Shown here: piece by piece, positions 1 to 8,133 of the stretch
Layout: the number at the start of each line of letters is the position of its first letter
Position numbering within the stretch: the stretch's first letter is position 1
The notes under the pieces: model-generated
The model's input: the letters and a program-made list of their open reading frames with translations, nothing else
What the model was told of the DNA's origin: nothing
The model's database searches: none
Program-made: the position numbers and the translations under genes
Assembly: GCF_019049625.1 (NCBI RefSeq)
Contig: NZ_JAFMOY010000130.1
Coordinates: forward strand, 186,001-250,000
DNA from: Rahnella ecdela
GTDB taxonomy: Bacteria > Pseudomonadota > Gammaproteobacteria > Enterobacterales > Enterobacteriaceae
Direction: 5' to 3'
DNA: 64,000 nt

Positions 1-3000
1 CTTCGCTGACCCTCGGTAATGGTTCATCGCTGACAGCTTCCGGGGCAAACAGTATGGCGCTGGTCAGCGCCGGTACCAATGCGCAAATCAATACCGCCGG
101 TTCAAAACTGTTTGCCAGCGGCGGCGGGGCAAAAGCCGTCACCGTCGAAGGCGGCGCGCTGGGTAATCTCGACAGCACCACTGCGATCACCCTCAGCGGT
201 ACAGGCAGCATCGGCGGCGTGGCCGACGGGCAAAAGCATGAGTCCGACGGTTCGATAGTGACAGCGCCTGATGCCAGCACCACGCTCACCAGCGCCGCAT
301 CGGTTATTGCCAGCGCATCCGGCGCAATAGGTTACATGGCCACGAATCTCGGGAACGTGATCAATAACGGCGTGATAACGATGAGTGGCGCAGGCAGCAC
401 GGGCATACTGGCACAACTCGGCAGCAAGGCCATCAACAATAATCAGATTACGCTGACCGGCGCGAACAGCACCGGTGCGCAGGTTATATCAGGCAGCACA
501 TTTACCAACAATGGCGCTCTCCAGATTGCACAGGGAACAGGGATTGATGCCAGTGGCAGCGGGACTTCCGTTGCACGCGCAGGCAATATTACGGTTAATG
601 ACGGCGTGGCCGGTATCCGCATTTCGGATGGCACCAGTCTTATCCTCAACGGCGACGACAATAATATTACCAGCGGCGGCACGGCGCACGGCGTGTTACT
701 CGATACCGGTGCGGGCGGTCTCGCCATGAATAACACGACCCTAAATATCACGGGTTCCAGCAATGGTGTCGAAAACCGCGCGGAAACCGGCAATGTCACA
801 CTGCAAAACGCAACCATTAATGTCGGCAATGGCAGTGGTGTGCGTACTGCTACGGCATTTGATCCCGCATCAACGCTGCGGGTGAATGTCAGCGGTAACG
901 GCACGGCTTTTAATTTCACGCAGACTAATCTCTCTGCCACTTCCGGGCTGCTGACACTGGGTGACGGATATGTGTTTAATGTCACCGGCGCGGGCGGAAC
1001 GGGGATAAATGCCAACACCACAGGTGACGTTGTCACGTCTGCCACCGTTAATATTACCGATGCAGCAGGGGGATCAGCACTGGTGGCGGGCAATGCCGGT
1101 AACGTGCTCAACACCGGCGTCCTGACGTCTGCCAGTCTCACCGCGCCGGTGGTCGATCTCAGCAACGGAACAACAGCACGGTTTGAAAACCGGGGGACGA
1201 TTACGCCATCTTCAGCCAGTGCAGTCGCCGTTTCCGGCACCGCGGGCAATGACGACGTTCTGCTGACTTCCGGCAATGTTTTCGGTGATATCAGTACCGG
1301 TTCGGGCGATGACACCATCACCTGGAATGGCGGCACGCTCGACGGCAGCCTGACTCTCGGTGCCGGGAATGCCAACCGCGCGTATATCAACAATGTGGAT
1401 TTATCGACCACCCGGCATATCACCAGCGGCATCGGCTCCGATAACGAAGTGAGCTTTTCCAAAATTGTGGCACGGGGCGGTACGTTTGACACCGACGATC
1501 TCAGCCGTGGCGTCAATTTAGGCAATGGCTGGAACGTCATTAATTTCACCGATGACACGCAGTGGGAACTCACCGGCGACCTTCAGCTGGCGCACAGCAA
1601 CGTGAATATCGACAGCACCTCCACACTGTTCGCCGGTAACGGCGTTAATCCGGTGATTTCCGGCGGCGAGCTGAATTCCGCAATTGTGACGAATGCCGGA
1701 CTGATTGATCTGACCAACGGCAGCGGATCACCGGGAAATTCCCTGACCATCAACGGCGATCTGGTGTCGGATGGTGGTACTGTCAACATGATAACCCGTC
1801 TTAATGCAGGCGGTGTGCGCAGTAACCAGTTCACCGACACGTTGAAAATTACTGGCAATGCCAGCAGTGGCACGACTATTCTGGATATCACACCCGCAGC
1901 TGCCAGTACCGGCGCGCTGACCGACCTTAATCATTCATCTTCAATGCAAGCCTACGAGGGGATTTCGCTGGTACAGGTAGCCGGAAATTCCAGCGTCAGC
2001 AGTTTTGCGCTGAAGGGTGGCTATCTGGCGGCCGGACCGTGGCGTTATGATTTATACAGCTTTGCGCCGGGCAGCAGCGACGCCAATCAGCGCGCAGTGG
2101 CCGGGGGTATAACCAATACCTTCTGGGATTACCGCATTGGTAATGCCTATGTCTGTGAAGGCGATGCGTGTAATAAAGTGGTTGCGCCGGTCGCGGTTAC
2201 GCCTGTCAATCCGGGCACGCCGGAAGCCCCGTCCACACCGGTTGATACCAGCAGCCAGCCGTTAACCAATCCACCTGACGACGGTTGTGTGGTGAATGGC
2301 GTGGACAACTGCGCGCCGGGTCGCCGGGCCGTTACTCCGCAGGTTCCTTCGTATATTTCCGCACCGGTGGCACTGGCCTATTACAACGCTTCCGTTGTTG
2401 ACGATTTACACAAACGCTTGGGGGAATTGCGCCATGAACAGAGCCTGAACGACGGCGTTGGTGGTGAAATGTTCCTGCGCTATATCGGCTCAAACATGAC
2501 CTATAAATCCAACGTCAGCTTTAAGCAGTTTGGTTATGATTTCGATATGGATTACAACGCCCTACAGATTGGCGGAAATGTTTTGCGTCTCGATGGTGAC
2601 AAAGACAGTTTGCGCGGCGGGCTGGCCTATACGCGCGGCAACAGTCGTATGAAGCCTAAAGCAGCGGATGGATACAGCAGCACGACGTTTGACAGCAACA
2701 GCATTGCGCTTTACCTGACCTGGCAACGGCAGAACGGCTTTTATATGGACGGGGTTCTGTCATTCGATAATCACCACGGCGAAACGGATATTTCGCGCCA
2801 GAATAATGTGGGATCACCGAAAGCGAAAAGCTGGAGCGCGTCACTGGAATCCGGCTATCCGTACCGGTTTGATAACGGACTTAAACTGGAGCCACAGGCG
2901 CAACTGATGTACACCAGTATCAATATGGATAATTTCACCGATAAAGACAGTACCACGGTGGATTATCAGGATTACAGTCAGACAATCGGGCGCGTAGGTT

Positions 3001-3299
3001 TACGTGCAGAGCGGACCTGGCTTGATGACACGGGGCGCCAGTACACGCCTTACGTTCGTGCAAACTATTATCGGGGCTGGGGCGGCGAAGCCAAAACGAC
3101 TATCGGCGCTGAGAATACGCAAATCAGCCAGAGTTTTACCAGCGGTAAATTCGGTCAGATGGGTGAGTTAGGTGGCGGCGGGACGGTGACTTTTAAAAAT
3201 GATTTGTCACTGTATGCTGAAGTGGATTACCGCAAAGAAATTAACAGTAACGGCGCAAAAGGCTGGGGCTATACCGGCGGTGTACGATGGACGTTCTGA
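1..3299 (+). CDS. Autotransporter (type V secretion), 3' part
   Basis: The reading frame is open from base 3, so the true start and signal peptide lie left of the window; about 1098 codons are present. The first ~700 residues are low-complexity Gly/Ser/Thr/Asn repeats of the kind that fold as a beta-helical passenger (many N-N-G, G-S-G-V and 'NNGAL'-like turns). A linker with Pro/Thr runs and four Cys follows (about bases 2140-2340), then a ~280-residue C-terminal translocator barrel rich in alternating aromatics and ending W-T-F, the usual terminal Phe for Bam recognition. Family knowledge: the barrel inserts in the outer membrane and exports the passenger, often an adhesin. The ligand cannot be read from sequence. 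A Rho-independent terminator follows directly. Confidence 0.93.
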   Translation, partial: SLTLGNGSSLTASGANSMALVSAGTNAQINTAGSKLFASGGGAKAVTVEGGALGNLDSTTAITLSGTGSIGGVADGQKHESDGSIVTAPDASTTLTSAASVIASASGAIGYMATNLGNVINNGVITMSGAGSTGILAQLGSKAINNNQITLTGANSTGAQVISGSTFTNNGALQIAQGTGIDASGSGTSVARAGNITVNDGVAGIRISDGTSLILNGDDNNITSGGTAHGVLLDTGAGGLAMNNTTLNITGSSNGVENRAETGNVTLQNATINVGNGSGVRTATAFDPASTLRVNVSGNGTAFNFTQTNLSATSGLLTLGDGYVFNVTGAGGTGINANTTGDVVTSATVNITDAAGGSALVAGNAGNVLNTGVLTSASLTAPVVDLSNGTTARFENRGTITPSSASAVAVSGTAGNDDVLLTSGNVFGDISTGSGDDTITWNGGTLDGSLTLGAGNANRAYINNVDLSTTRHITSGIGSDNEVSFSKIVARGGTFDTDDLSRGVNLGNGWNVINFTDDTQWELTGDLQLAHSNVNIDSTSTLFAGNGVNPVISGGELNSAIVTNAGLIDLTNGSGSPGNSLTINGDLVSDGGTVNMITRLNAGGVRSNQFTDTLKITGNASSGTTILDITPAAASTGALTDLNHSSSMQAYEGISLVQVAGNSSVSSFALKGGYLAAGPWRYDLYSFAPGSSDANQRAVAGGITNTFWDYRIGNAYVCEGDACNKVVAPVAVTPVNPGTPEAPSTPVDTSSQPLTNPPDDGCVVNGVDNCAPGRRAVTPQVPSYISAPVALAYYNASVVDDLHKRLGELRHEQSLNDGVGGEMFLRYIGSNMTYKSNVSFKQFGYDFDMDYNALQIGGNVLRLDGDKDSLRGGLAYTRGNSRMKPKAADGYSSTTFDSNSIALYLTWQRQNGFYMDGVLSFDNHHGETDISRQNNVGSPKAKSWSASLESGYPYRFDNGLKLEPQAQLMYTSINMDNFTDKDSTTVDYQDYSQTIGRVGLRAERTWLDDTGRQYTPYVRANYYRGWGGEAKTTIGAENTQISQSFTSGKFGQMGELGGGGTVTFKNDLSLYAEVDYRKEINSNGAKGWGYTGGVRWTF

Positions 3300-3334
3300 G
3301 GAAGATAAATAAACGAATCTGTTGACCAGAGAAG

Positions 3335-3358
3335 GCCGGACATAAATGCCCGGCTTTT
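3335..3358 (+). terminator. Terminator after autotransporter
   Basis: Stem GCCGG/CCGGC with a 10-nt loop, followed by TTTT, 36 bp past the autotransporter stop. Confidence 0.65.
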
Positions 3359-3376
3359 ATTTTGCTGAAGAGGAAT

Positions 3377-3544
3377 TTATTTTTCAGCCGGACCACAACC
3401 ACCAATCATTTTAGAAATAGAAATAGCAGGGTGCAGCAAATAGGTGTAATCACAATTTTTCTCTTTGTTATATACGCTGCCAGTACAACCGGAAAGAGTA
3501 GAAACCACCGCAGCCAGAACAAATAACTTGACTAAAGACTTCAT
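3377..3544 (-). CDS. yhfL: YhfL-like small lipoprotein, 55 aa
   Basis: A 55-residue ORF with ATG at 3544 and an AAGGAA ribosome-binding site 8 bp upstream. The N-terminus is a short basic start plus hydrophobic stretch ending in the lipobox L-S-G-C (Cys20), so a lipid-anchored envelope protein is predicted. The C-terminal half (NCDYTYLLHPAISISK then IGGCG) closely resembles E. coli YhfL as I remember it, with three Cys after the lipidated one. Its function is unknown. It is monocistronic and convergent with the autotransporter, and is easily missed because of its size. Confidence 0.8.
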   Translation of the reverse strand: MKSLVKLFVLAAVVSTLSGCTGSVYNKEKNCDYTYLLHPAISISKMIGGCGPAEK

Positions 3545-3957
3545 ATAAATTCCTTTTAAAATGAATAATTAAGATGAACTCACCCTGAACCGGGTAAGCG
3601 GCAGCAATATACCCCTAATGACCGGCCCGAGACAAATAAAAAGTTAAGTTTATAGTATTCACCATATCAATATTAAATTTCACAAAAACTCATTCATTCA
3701 TTTCAGACATGATTCAATTTTGAATCATTATATAAATAAGGTTTTCAAAGGAACATATCCATTATTTCCGATCACACATGCGGTGATAATTCCGACCCGG
3801 TTAATTGTCTGCGTTAAATGATAAGGAGATCAGTCCGGTGACTGACGGCGATGACCGGTGACTGACGGCGATGACCGGTTCAGGTACACAGGGCTGTTTT
3901 CACCGATCATTTAATGACAAACTGACATTTTTACGCCAATGGGATGACAGCAGTCTG
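3545..3957. other. Intergenic region with 20-bp tandem duplication
   Basis: AT-rich for the first ~250 bp; it must carry promoters for the YhfL-like gene and the tannase-family gene. At 3835-3874 the 20-bp unit CCGGTGACTGACGGCGATGA occurs twice head to tail, followed by a further CCGGT. A good Shine-Dalgarno (AAGGAG, about 3823-3828) precedes a GTG at 3838 that opens a 7-codon ORF closed by TGA inside the repeat. I see no larger gene here. Confidence 0.6.
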
Positions 3958-5556
3958 ATGAAAGTGCGTTTTTATATTCTTTATTTTGCGTTGTGCCTGA
4001 CAAACGTTGCCGTAGCATCCGCGGCGGGTTTCACCGAAGCGCAATGCGTAGCCCTGAAAAATACCCGCATCGGGGCCGCCAGAATTGGTTTGCCCACCCG
4101 CGGCGCAGTCGTCACCAATGTCGCGATGGCGGGGCATGCTGGTAATCCACACTGCAAGATCGAAGGGCAGATTAAGCCTGTAGATTTAAAAGCCCCCGAC
4201 ATTAATTTTCAGCTTTACCTGCCTGTTAACTGGAACGGTAAAGCGCTGCAACTGGGGGGAAGCGGATTTGACGGTGCAGTTAAAGACGCCGATACCGCCA
4301 GACTGGCGCCTGCGACAACTCCGGGGGCACTGAAACAAGGCTATGCGACATTTGGCAGCGATTCCGGCCATCAGGGCGGCGTATCCGATGCGTCTTTTAC
4401 GCTCAATGAAGAGGCGTGGGAAAACTTTGCCGGTGCTCAGATAAAGAAAACTCACGATGTCGCCGTTGCACTTATTACGCAGGCTTACGGTAAAAAACCT
4501 TCACGCCTGTATTTTCAGGGGAATTCTCAGGGCGGACACGAAGCCCTTGCCGCAATCCAGCGCTTTCCGCTCGACTACGACGGCGCAATAGCTATTCATC
4601 CGGTGTACAACGTCGTGGAATTGCATCTGGCTGGGATCCGTATCGGGCAGGCCATATACAACACGCCGGGCGCGTGGATTTCACCGGCAAAAGCGGCGCT
4701 GATTGCCAATGCGGTCAACGGTGCCTGTGACAAACTCGACGGGCTGGCTGACGGCGTGGTTGCCAATCCTGATGCCTGCAGCGCGACATTTAACATAGCG
4801 CATCTGCGCTGTTCGCAGGGCAAAGATACCGGTGCAAACTGTCTTTCAGACACGCAAATCGCGCTGGTCGGGATGCTGGATAAGCCCGTGCCGCTTGGGA
4901 TAACACTATCCACCGGTGATCACTTTGCACCCTGGCCCATATTACGCGGTGCAGATGCTTCCGCGCTGGTTAGCGTATTTGGATCCGGCGCAGACAAACC
5001 AAAACCTGAAGCCTCGAATATCATTATTTCCTTTCCTTATATGATGGGGGATCAGGCCGTCCGCTATGAAGTGATGCGTGACGCGGATTATGACTCGCTG
5101 GAATTCGATCCTGCCGCTCATCAGGCACGATTGAAAGAACTGGCCGCGCAAGTAGATAACGCTGATGCGAACATCCGCGCATTTGTGCAGCATGGTGGAA
5201 AATTACTGATGATGCACGGCACGGCCGACATGGCGGTTCCGCCGGGCAATACCGTGGCGTATTACGAAAAACTCAAAGCCGAGTTTGGCGAAAAAGAACT
5301 CCGCCAGTTTGCCCGGTTCTATCTGGCTCCGGGATTCACTCACAGCAGCGGGACTTTTCGCGCGAGCTGGGATTCACTCGGCACGCTGGATAAATGGGTT
5401 GATCATGGGATCCCTCCCGGACAGCAGGTCATGATTGATGTCAACAAAGCGACAGCAGGCCGTGAAATGCCCTTGTGCGATTACCCGTTGTATCCGAAAT
5501 ATAACGGGCAGGGTGACGTAAGGTCGGCCTCCAGTTTTATTTGTACTGATAAATAA
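3958..5556 (+). CDS. Tannase/feruloyl-esterase-family secreted hydrolase
   Basis: An alpha/beta-hydrolase of 532 aa if started at the ATG at 3958, chosen because it gives a clean Sec signal peptide (MKVRFYILYF then a hydrophobic run to A-S-A-A-G). An in-frame ATG at 3871 adds 29 unlikely residues. The nucleophile elbow is G-N-S-Q-G with Ser190; the acid is probably Asp424 in HGTADM and the base His462 in GFTHS. Family enzymes cleave galloyl or hydroxycinnamoyl esters of plant polyphenols and cell-wall sugars, which suits the pectin genes elsewhere. Oddity: the family's Cys-Ser...His-Cys disulfide pairing is absent (Asn precedes Ser190 and Ser follows His462). The substrate is not determinable. 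Even-numbered Cys suggest periplasmic or secreted location. Confidence 0.82.
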   Translation: MKVRFYILYFALCLTNVAVASAAGFTEAQCVALKNTRIGAARIGLPTRGAVVTNVAMAGHAGNPHCKIEGQIKPVDLKAPDINFQLYLPVNWNGKALQLGGSGFDGAVKDADTARLAPATTPGALKQGYATFGSDSGHQGGVSDASFTLNEEAWENFAGAQIKKTHDVAVALITQAYGKKPSRLYFQGNSQGGHEALAAIQRFPLDYDGAIAIHPVYNVVELHLAGIRIGQAIYNTPGAWISPAKAALIANAVNGACDKLDGLADGVVANPDACSATFNIAHLRCSQGKDTGANCLSDTQIALVGMLDKPVPLGITLSTGDHFAPWPILRGADASALVSVFGSGADKPKPEASNIIISFPYMMGDQAVRYEVMRDADYDSLEFDPAAHQARLKELAAQVDNADANIRAFVQHGGKLLMMHGTADMAVPPGNTVAYYEKLKAEFGEKELRQFARFYLAPGFTHSSGTFRASWDSLGTLDKWVDHGIPPGQQVMIDVNKATAGREMPLCDYPLYPKYNGQGDVRSASSFICTDK

Positions 5557-5563
5557 ATGACAG

Positions 5564-5628
5564 TTCATTCACCAGCCTTATAACCTATTTCTGTACACCT
5601 ATATAAAACCACAGGTGAATGAACGTTC
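5564..5628. promoter_or_regulatory. Inverted-repeat operator pair upstream of the tetR/emrE chain
   Basis: TTCATTCACC (5564-5573) and its exact reverse complement GGTGAATGAA (5614-5623) flank a TATAAA (about 5602-5607) that could be a -10. A palindrome GAACGTTC (5621-5628) overlaps the right arm. The layout fits autoregulation by the adjacent TetR-type protein, or a local regulator that also sees the tannase gene. This is inference from symmetry only. Confidence 0.45.
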
Positions 5629-5699
5629 TCAAAAATTCTTGAACATCCGTCCAAGTCTTGGCATTATCCGTATCTGCCTACTCTGCTTCGGATTTTTCA

Positions 5700-6317
5700 G
5701 TGGTCTACCTGTGTAAAGAAGCCCGCCGCAATACCATTCTGGAAGCGGCTGCGCGCATTGCGCGCCGTGAAGGCCTGGCCGCGACCACCGTGCGCCGGGT
5801 CGCCCAAGAAGCCGGTGCGGCAACCGGTCAGGTTCATCATCATTTTTCCAGTGCCGCTCAGTTGCGGGCGCAGGCCTATACGCAGGTGATGAAAATTCTC
5901 AAAGCCCAGCTGGAAGAAAAGTCTCTGACTCTGACGGCTCGCCAACGGCTAAATCTGTTGCTGGTTGACCCGCAAGACGAAGAGTCCTTGATGGCCATCC
6001 CGCTATGGCATGAAGCCATGTTGCTGACTGAACAGGAGCCGCTGATGAAAGCTGCATTTGCGCATTCAGTGGCTGACTGGCACGAGCTGGTATCTGATGC
6101 TATCCGCTTCGGCAGACAAAAAGGAGAGTTTGTGCCGGGCGAATCGCCTGAACATATTTCCTGGCGACTGATTGGGCTGAGCAGCAGTATGGACGCAATG
6201 TCACGACTCGAAACCCTCGGACTCAGCGCAACCTGCGCGCAATACAACCTCGGCCGCGCCATTGAAAATGAGCTATATGCTCAGAATTCATGCAGCAAGG
6301 AAACATCAGATGTTTAA
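5700..6317 (+). CDS. TetR/AcrR-family regulator of the emrE operon
   Basis: The N-terminal helix-turn-helix (about residues 8-55: NTILEAAARI ... TTVRRVAQEAG ... HHHFSS) is typical of TetR, followed by an all-helical ligand domain. The start is uncertain: GTG at 5700 gives 205 aa and a normal spacing before the HTH, while TTG at 5658 would add 14 residues; neither has a clear ribosome-binding site. It overlaps the next gene, emrE, by 8 bp, so the two are co-transcribed and probably translationally coupled. It likely represses its own operon and responds to a drug-like cation, as TetR proteins next to SMR pumps usually do. The ligand is unknown. Confidence 0.85.
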   Translation: MVYLCKEARRNTILEAAARIARREGLAATTVRRVAQEAGAATGQVHHHFSSAAQLRAQAYTQVMKILKAQLEEKSLTLTARQRLNLLLVDPQDEESLMAIPLWHEAMLLTEQEPLMKAAFAHSVADWHELVSDAIRFGRQKGEFVPGESPEHISWRLIGLSSSMDAMSRLETLGLSATCAQYNLGRAIENELYAQNSCSKETSDV

Positions 6318-6645
6318 AACATATTTGCTTCTCGGGCTGGCTATCGTGGCCGAAGTTATTGCAACCAGCAGCCTGAAAAGTTCGGAAGGATTCACCCGTT
6401 TATGGCCAAGCGTTGTCACGTTGCTGGGCTACACGATCGCCATCTTCTTATTGTCTCTGACTTTGAAAACCCTGCCGACCGGTATTGCTTATGCCATCTG
6501 GTCTGGTGTCGGTATTGTTCTGGTCTCTGCTATTGGTTGGTATGGTTACGGACAAAAGCTGGATACTCCGGCGATTATTGGCCTCGGGCTAATCATCGCA
6601 GGCGTCATCGTAGTGAACGTGTTTTCAAAATCTATTGCGCACTAA
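6310..6645 (+). CDS. emrE: SMR multidrug efflux protein EmrE
   Basis: 111 aa, four membrane helices, with the essential membrane Glu (Glu15 in VAEVIATSS) and the very conserved segment TGIAYAIWSGVGIVL including the Tyr and Trp that line the binding site. It matches E. coli EmrE almost end to end, ending in a short His-tipped tail. As an antiparallel dimer in the inner membrane it exchanges protons for aromatic and quaternary cations. ATG at 6310 with AAGGA upstream is preferred; an upstream in-frame start at 6262 would lie inside the tetR gene. The stop TAA shares a base with the ATG at 6645 (TAATG), linking it to the Rob-like gene downstream. Confidence 0.94.
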   Translation: MFKTYLLLGLAIVAEVIATSSLKSSEGFTRLWPSVVTLLGYTIAIFLLSLTLKTLPTGIAYAIWSGVGIVLVSAIGWYGYGQKLDTPAIIGLGLIIAGVIVVNVFSKSIAH

Positions 6646-6680
6646 TGAGCGCAATTTTAAAGCAGCACAGGGAGTTCATT

Positions 6681-7547
6681 TTGCAGAGCGAACAAAAACC
6701 TGATTTTCACGATGACCTGATCAAAGAGTTACTCTACTGGATCGAAATCAACTTAAGTGATCGTCTGACCATGGAAAAAGCTTCGAAAAAAACCGGCTAT
6801 TCTCCGTGGTATCTTCAGCGTTTGTTTAAAAGTAAAACGGGTTACGCACTGGGCAAATACATCCGTGATCGCCGTCTGACCATGGCGGCAATCGCGTTAC
6901 GTCTTACCAATATGCCAATCCTCGATATTTCGTTGTATTACTCTTATGACTCGCAGCAAACATTCACCCGTTCATTCAAAAAGAATTTCGCAGAAACACC
7001 GGGAATGTATCGTCGCAATGCGTCATGGACAATGAACGGGATCACGGCCCCCCTGACCGTCGATGAGTTTCCTCAACCTAAATATGAAATTGTCGATTTG
7101 CCGGAGATGGCGTTCGATGGGGAAACTGTCGTCCATTCGTATCCGATAGAAGCGCTGTTCAACAGTAAAAACCACGTTCACCGCGCCGGATTACTGCGCT
7201 ATCTGGAAACGCCGGAATCACTGCTGGCACCTGTCTGGGGGCTTTCAGATTGCCGACCTGATACAGGGGATGAAGTCGCCAATGCCTTGCAGATGGAATA
7301 CACCGTGGCGCATCAAGTCAACAGGAGTGACAGCCATACGATTCTGGTACCTGCCAGCCGGTATCTGAAGATCAACTATCCTTACGATCTCAGCCGGTTG
7401 AATGATTTTATCCTGTATCTGTATTCGGTATTTTTACCGACGCTGGGTCTGGAGTTCATCATGCAACCCGATCTCGAAAAGTATTCGCGTGAATCCGCGC
7501 TTAACGGCGTCACCTGCGAATACTATATTCCGCTGGCGCAGCTCTGA
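6681..7547 (+). CDS. Rob-like AraC/XylS regulator with GyrI-like C-domain
   Basis: Two helix-turn-helix motifs (about residues 8-105; GYSPWYLQRLFK and FTRSFKKNFAETPGMYRR) are of the MarA/SoxS/Rob type. A ~180-residue GyrI/Rob-like small-molecule domain follows, giving the same length as E. coli Rob (289 aa). The start is ambiguous: TTG at 6681 with a strong AGGGAG site 7 bp upstream gives 288 aa, while ATG at 6645 overlaps the emrE stop and gives 300 aa. I prefer 6681. As third gene of the tetR-emrE chain it may switch on mar/rob-regulon genes when a pump substrate is present. It is likely a paralogue, not the housekeeping rob. Confidence 0.86.
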   Translation: MQSEQKPDFHDDLIKELLYWIEINLSDRLTMEKASKKTGYSPWYLQRLFKSKTGYALGKYIRDRRLTMAAIALRLTNMPILDISLYYSYDSQQTFTRSFKKNFAETPGMYRRNASWTMNGITAPLTVDEFPQPKYEIVDLPEMAFDGETVVHSYPIEALFNSKNHVHRAGLLRYLETPESLLAPVWGLSDCRPDTGDEVANALQMEYTVAHQVNRSDSHTILVPASRYLKINYPYDLSRLNDFILYLYSVFLPTLGLEFIMQPDLEKYSRESALNGVTCEYYIPLAQL

Positions 7548-7610
7548 GTAAACTGGCAAGGGCTTAGCAGAGTGGTATTTAGCATTTGCCCCGTAAACCC
7601 TCGCCCAGTC

Positions 7611-7634
7611 TGAACTGACCCCATAAAGTTGGAC
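7611..7634. repeat. Possible IS3-family terminal repeat remnant
   Basis: The 24 bp containing TGACCCCATAAAGTTGG resemble the terminal inverted repeats of IS3-family elements as I remember them. No matching opposite end or IS3 transposase is visible nearby. Confidence 0.3.
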
Positions 7635-7650
7635 GGGGATATAAGGGGTG

Positions 7651-8091
7651 CTAATCAGGGGTTTTCTGCGATTCAACATACGCTTTCAGTGTTTCAATTG
7701 TTGCTCCGCCAGCGCTACAGGCAAAGTAGGAACGTGACCAGAGCACTCCGGCATTACTTTGTTTGCAAAGATGGGTATTTAAAATTCTGACATAACGACT
7801 GCTGGTTGATTTAAGGTTATTAACCAGCACGCTGATAGCCAGTTTGGGCGGGTATGCAACCAGGATGTGAACGTGATCCGCTTCGCCATCCATTTCTAAA
7901 ATCTCAACCTCAAGCGACTCAGCCGCTGATTTAAATGCCTCTCTGATCTGGTCAATCATCGCACCATCGAGCAATCGGCGGCGATATTTTGTCGTAAAGA
8001 TTAAATGCACGACCAGTTTACTGACTGAATGACGACGGCGAAGATACCCCGCCAACTCATCGCTATGCACACTCACTTGAAAAATACCCAT
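7651..8091 (-). CDS. tnpA: IS200/IS605 TnpA, HUH-Y1 transposase
   Basis: A single-strand DNA transposase with the HUH metal motif at His73 and His75 (HVHIL) and the catalytic tyrosine at Tyr138 (KAYVESQ). The length (146 aa from ATG at 8091) is normal for the family; a TTG at 8109 would add six residues. It cuts and rejoins hairpin-marked ends as a dimer during replication ('peel and paste'). It is transcribed away from tnpB, the two starts lying 42 bp apart. No frameshift is seen. Confidence 0.9.
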   Translation of the reverse strand: MGIFQVSVHSDELAGYLRRRHSVSKLVVHLIFTTKYRRRLLDGAMIDQIREAFKSAAESLEVEILEMDGEADHVHILVAYPPKLAISVLVNNLKSTSSRYVRILNTHLCKQSNAGVLWSRSYFACSAGGATIETLKAYVESQKTPD

Positions 8092-8133
8092 TAAAATAAC
8101 ATAATTCAATGATATTACAGGTGAGCGGCTAAA

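Noticed and set aside
443-1573. 376-codon open frame on the minus strand inside the autotransporter
   Set aside because: Shadow of the repetitive GC-rich passenger codons; Val/Pro/Ser-rich, no RBS, no family resemblance.
1-3299. CRISPR-like or satellite repeats in the autotransporter
   Set aside because: Repeats are degenerate protein-coding motifs in one frame, without conserved DNA repeats or spacers.
6402-6644. 81-codon N-terminal extension of the Rob-like gene
   Set aside because: It lies inside emrE in another frame; SD-supported TTG at 6681 (or ATG at 6645) gives the normal family length.
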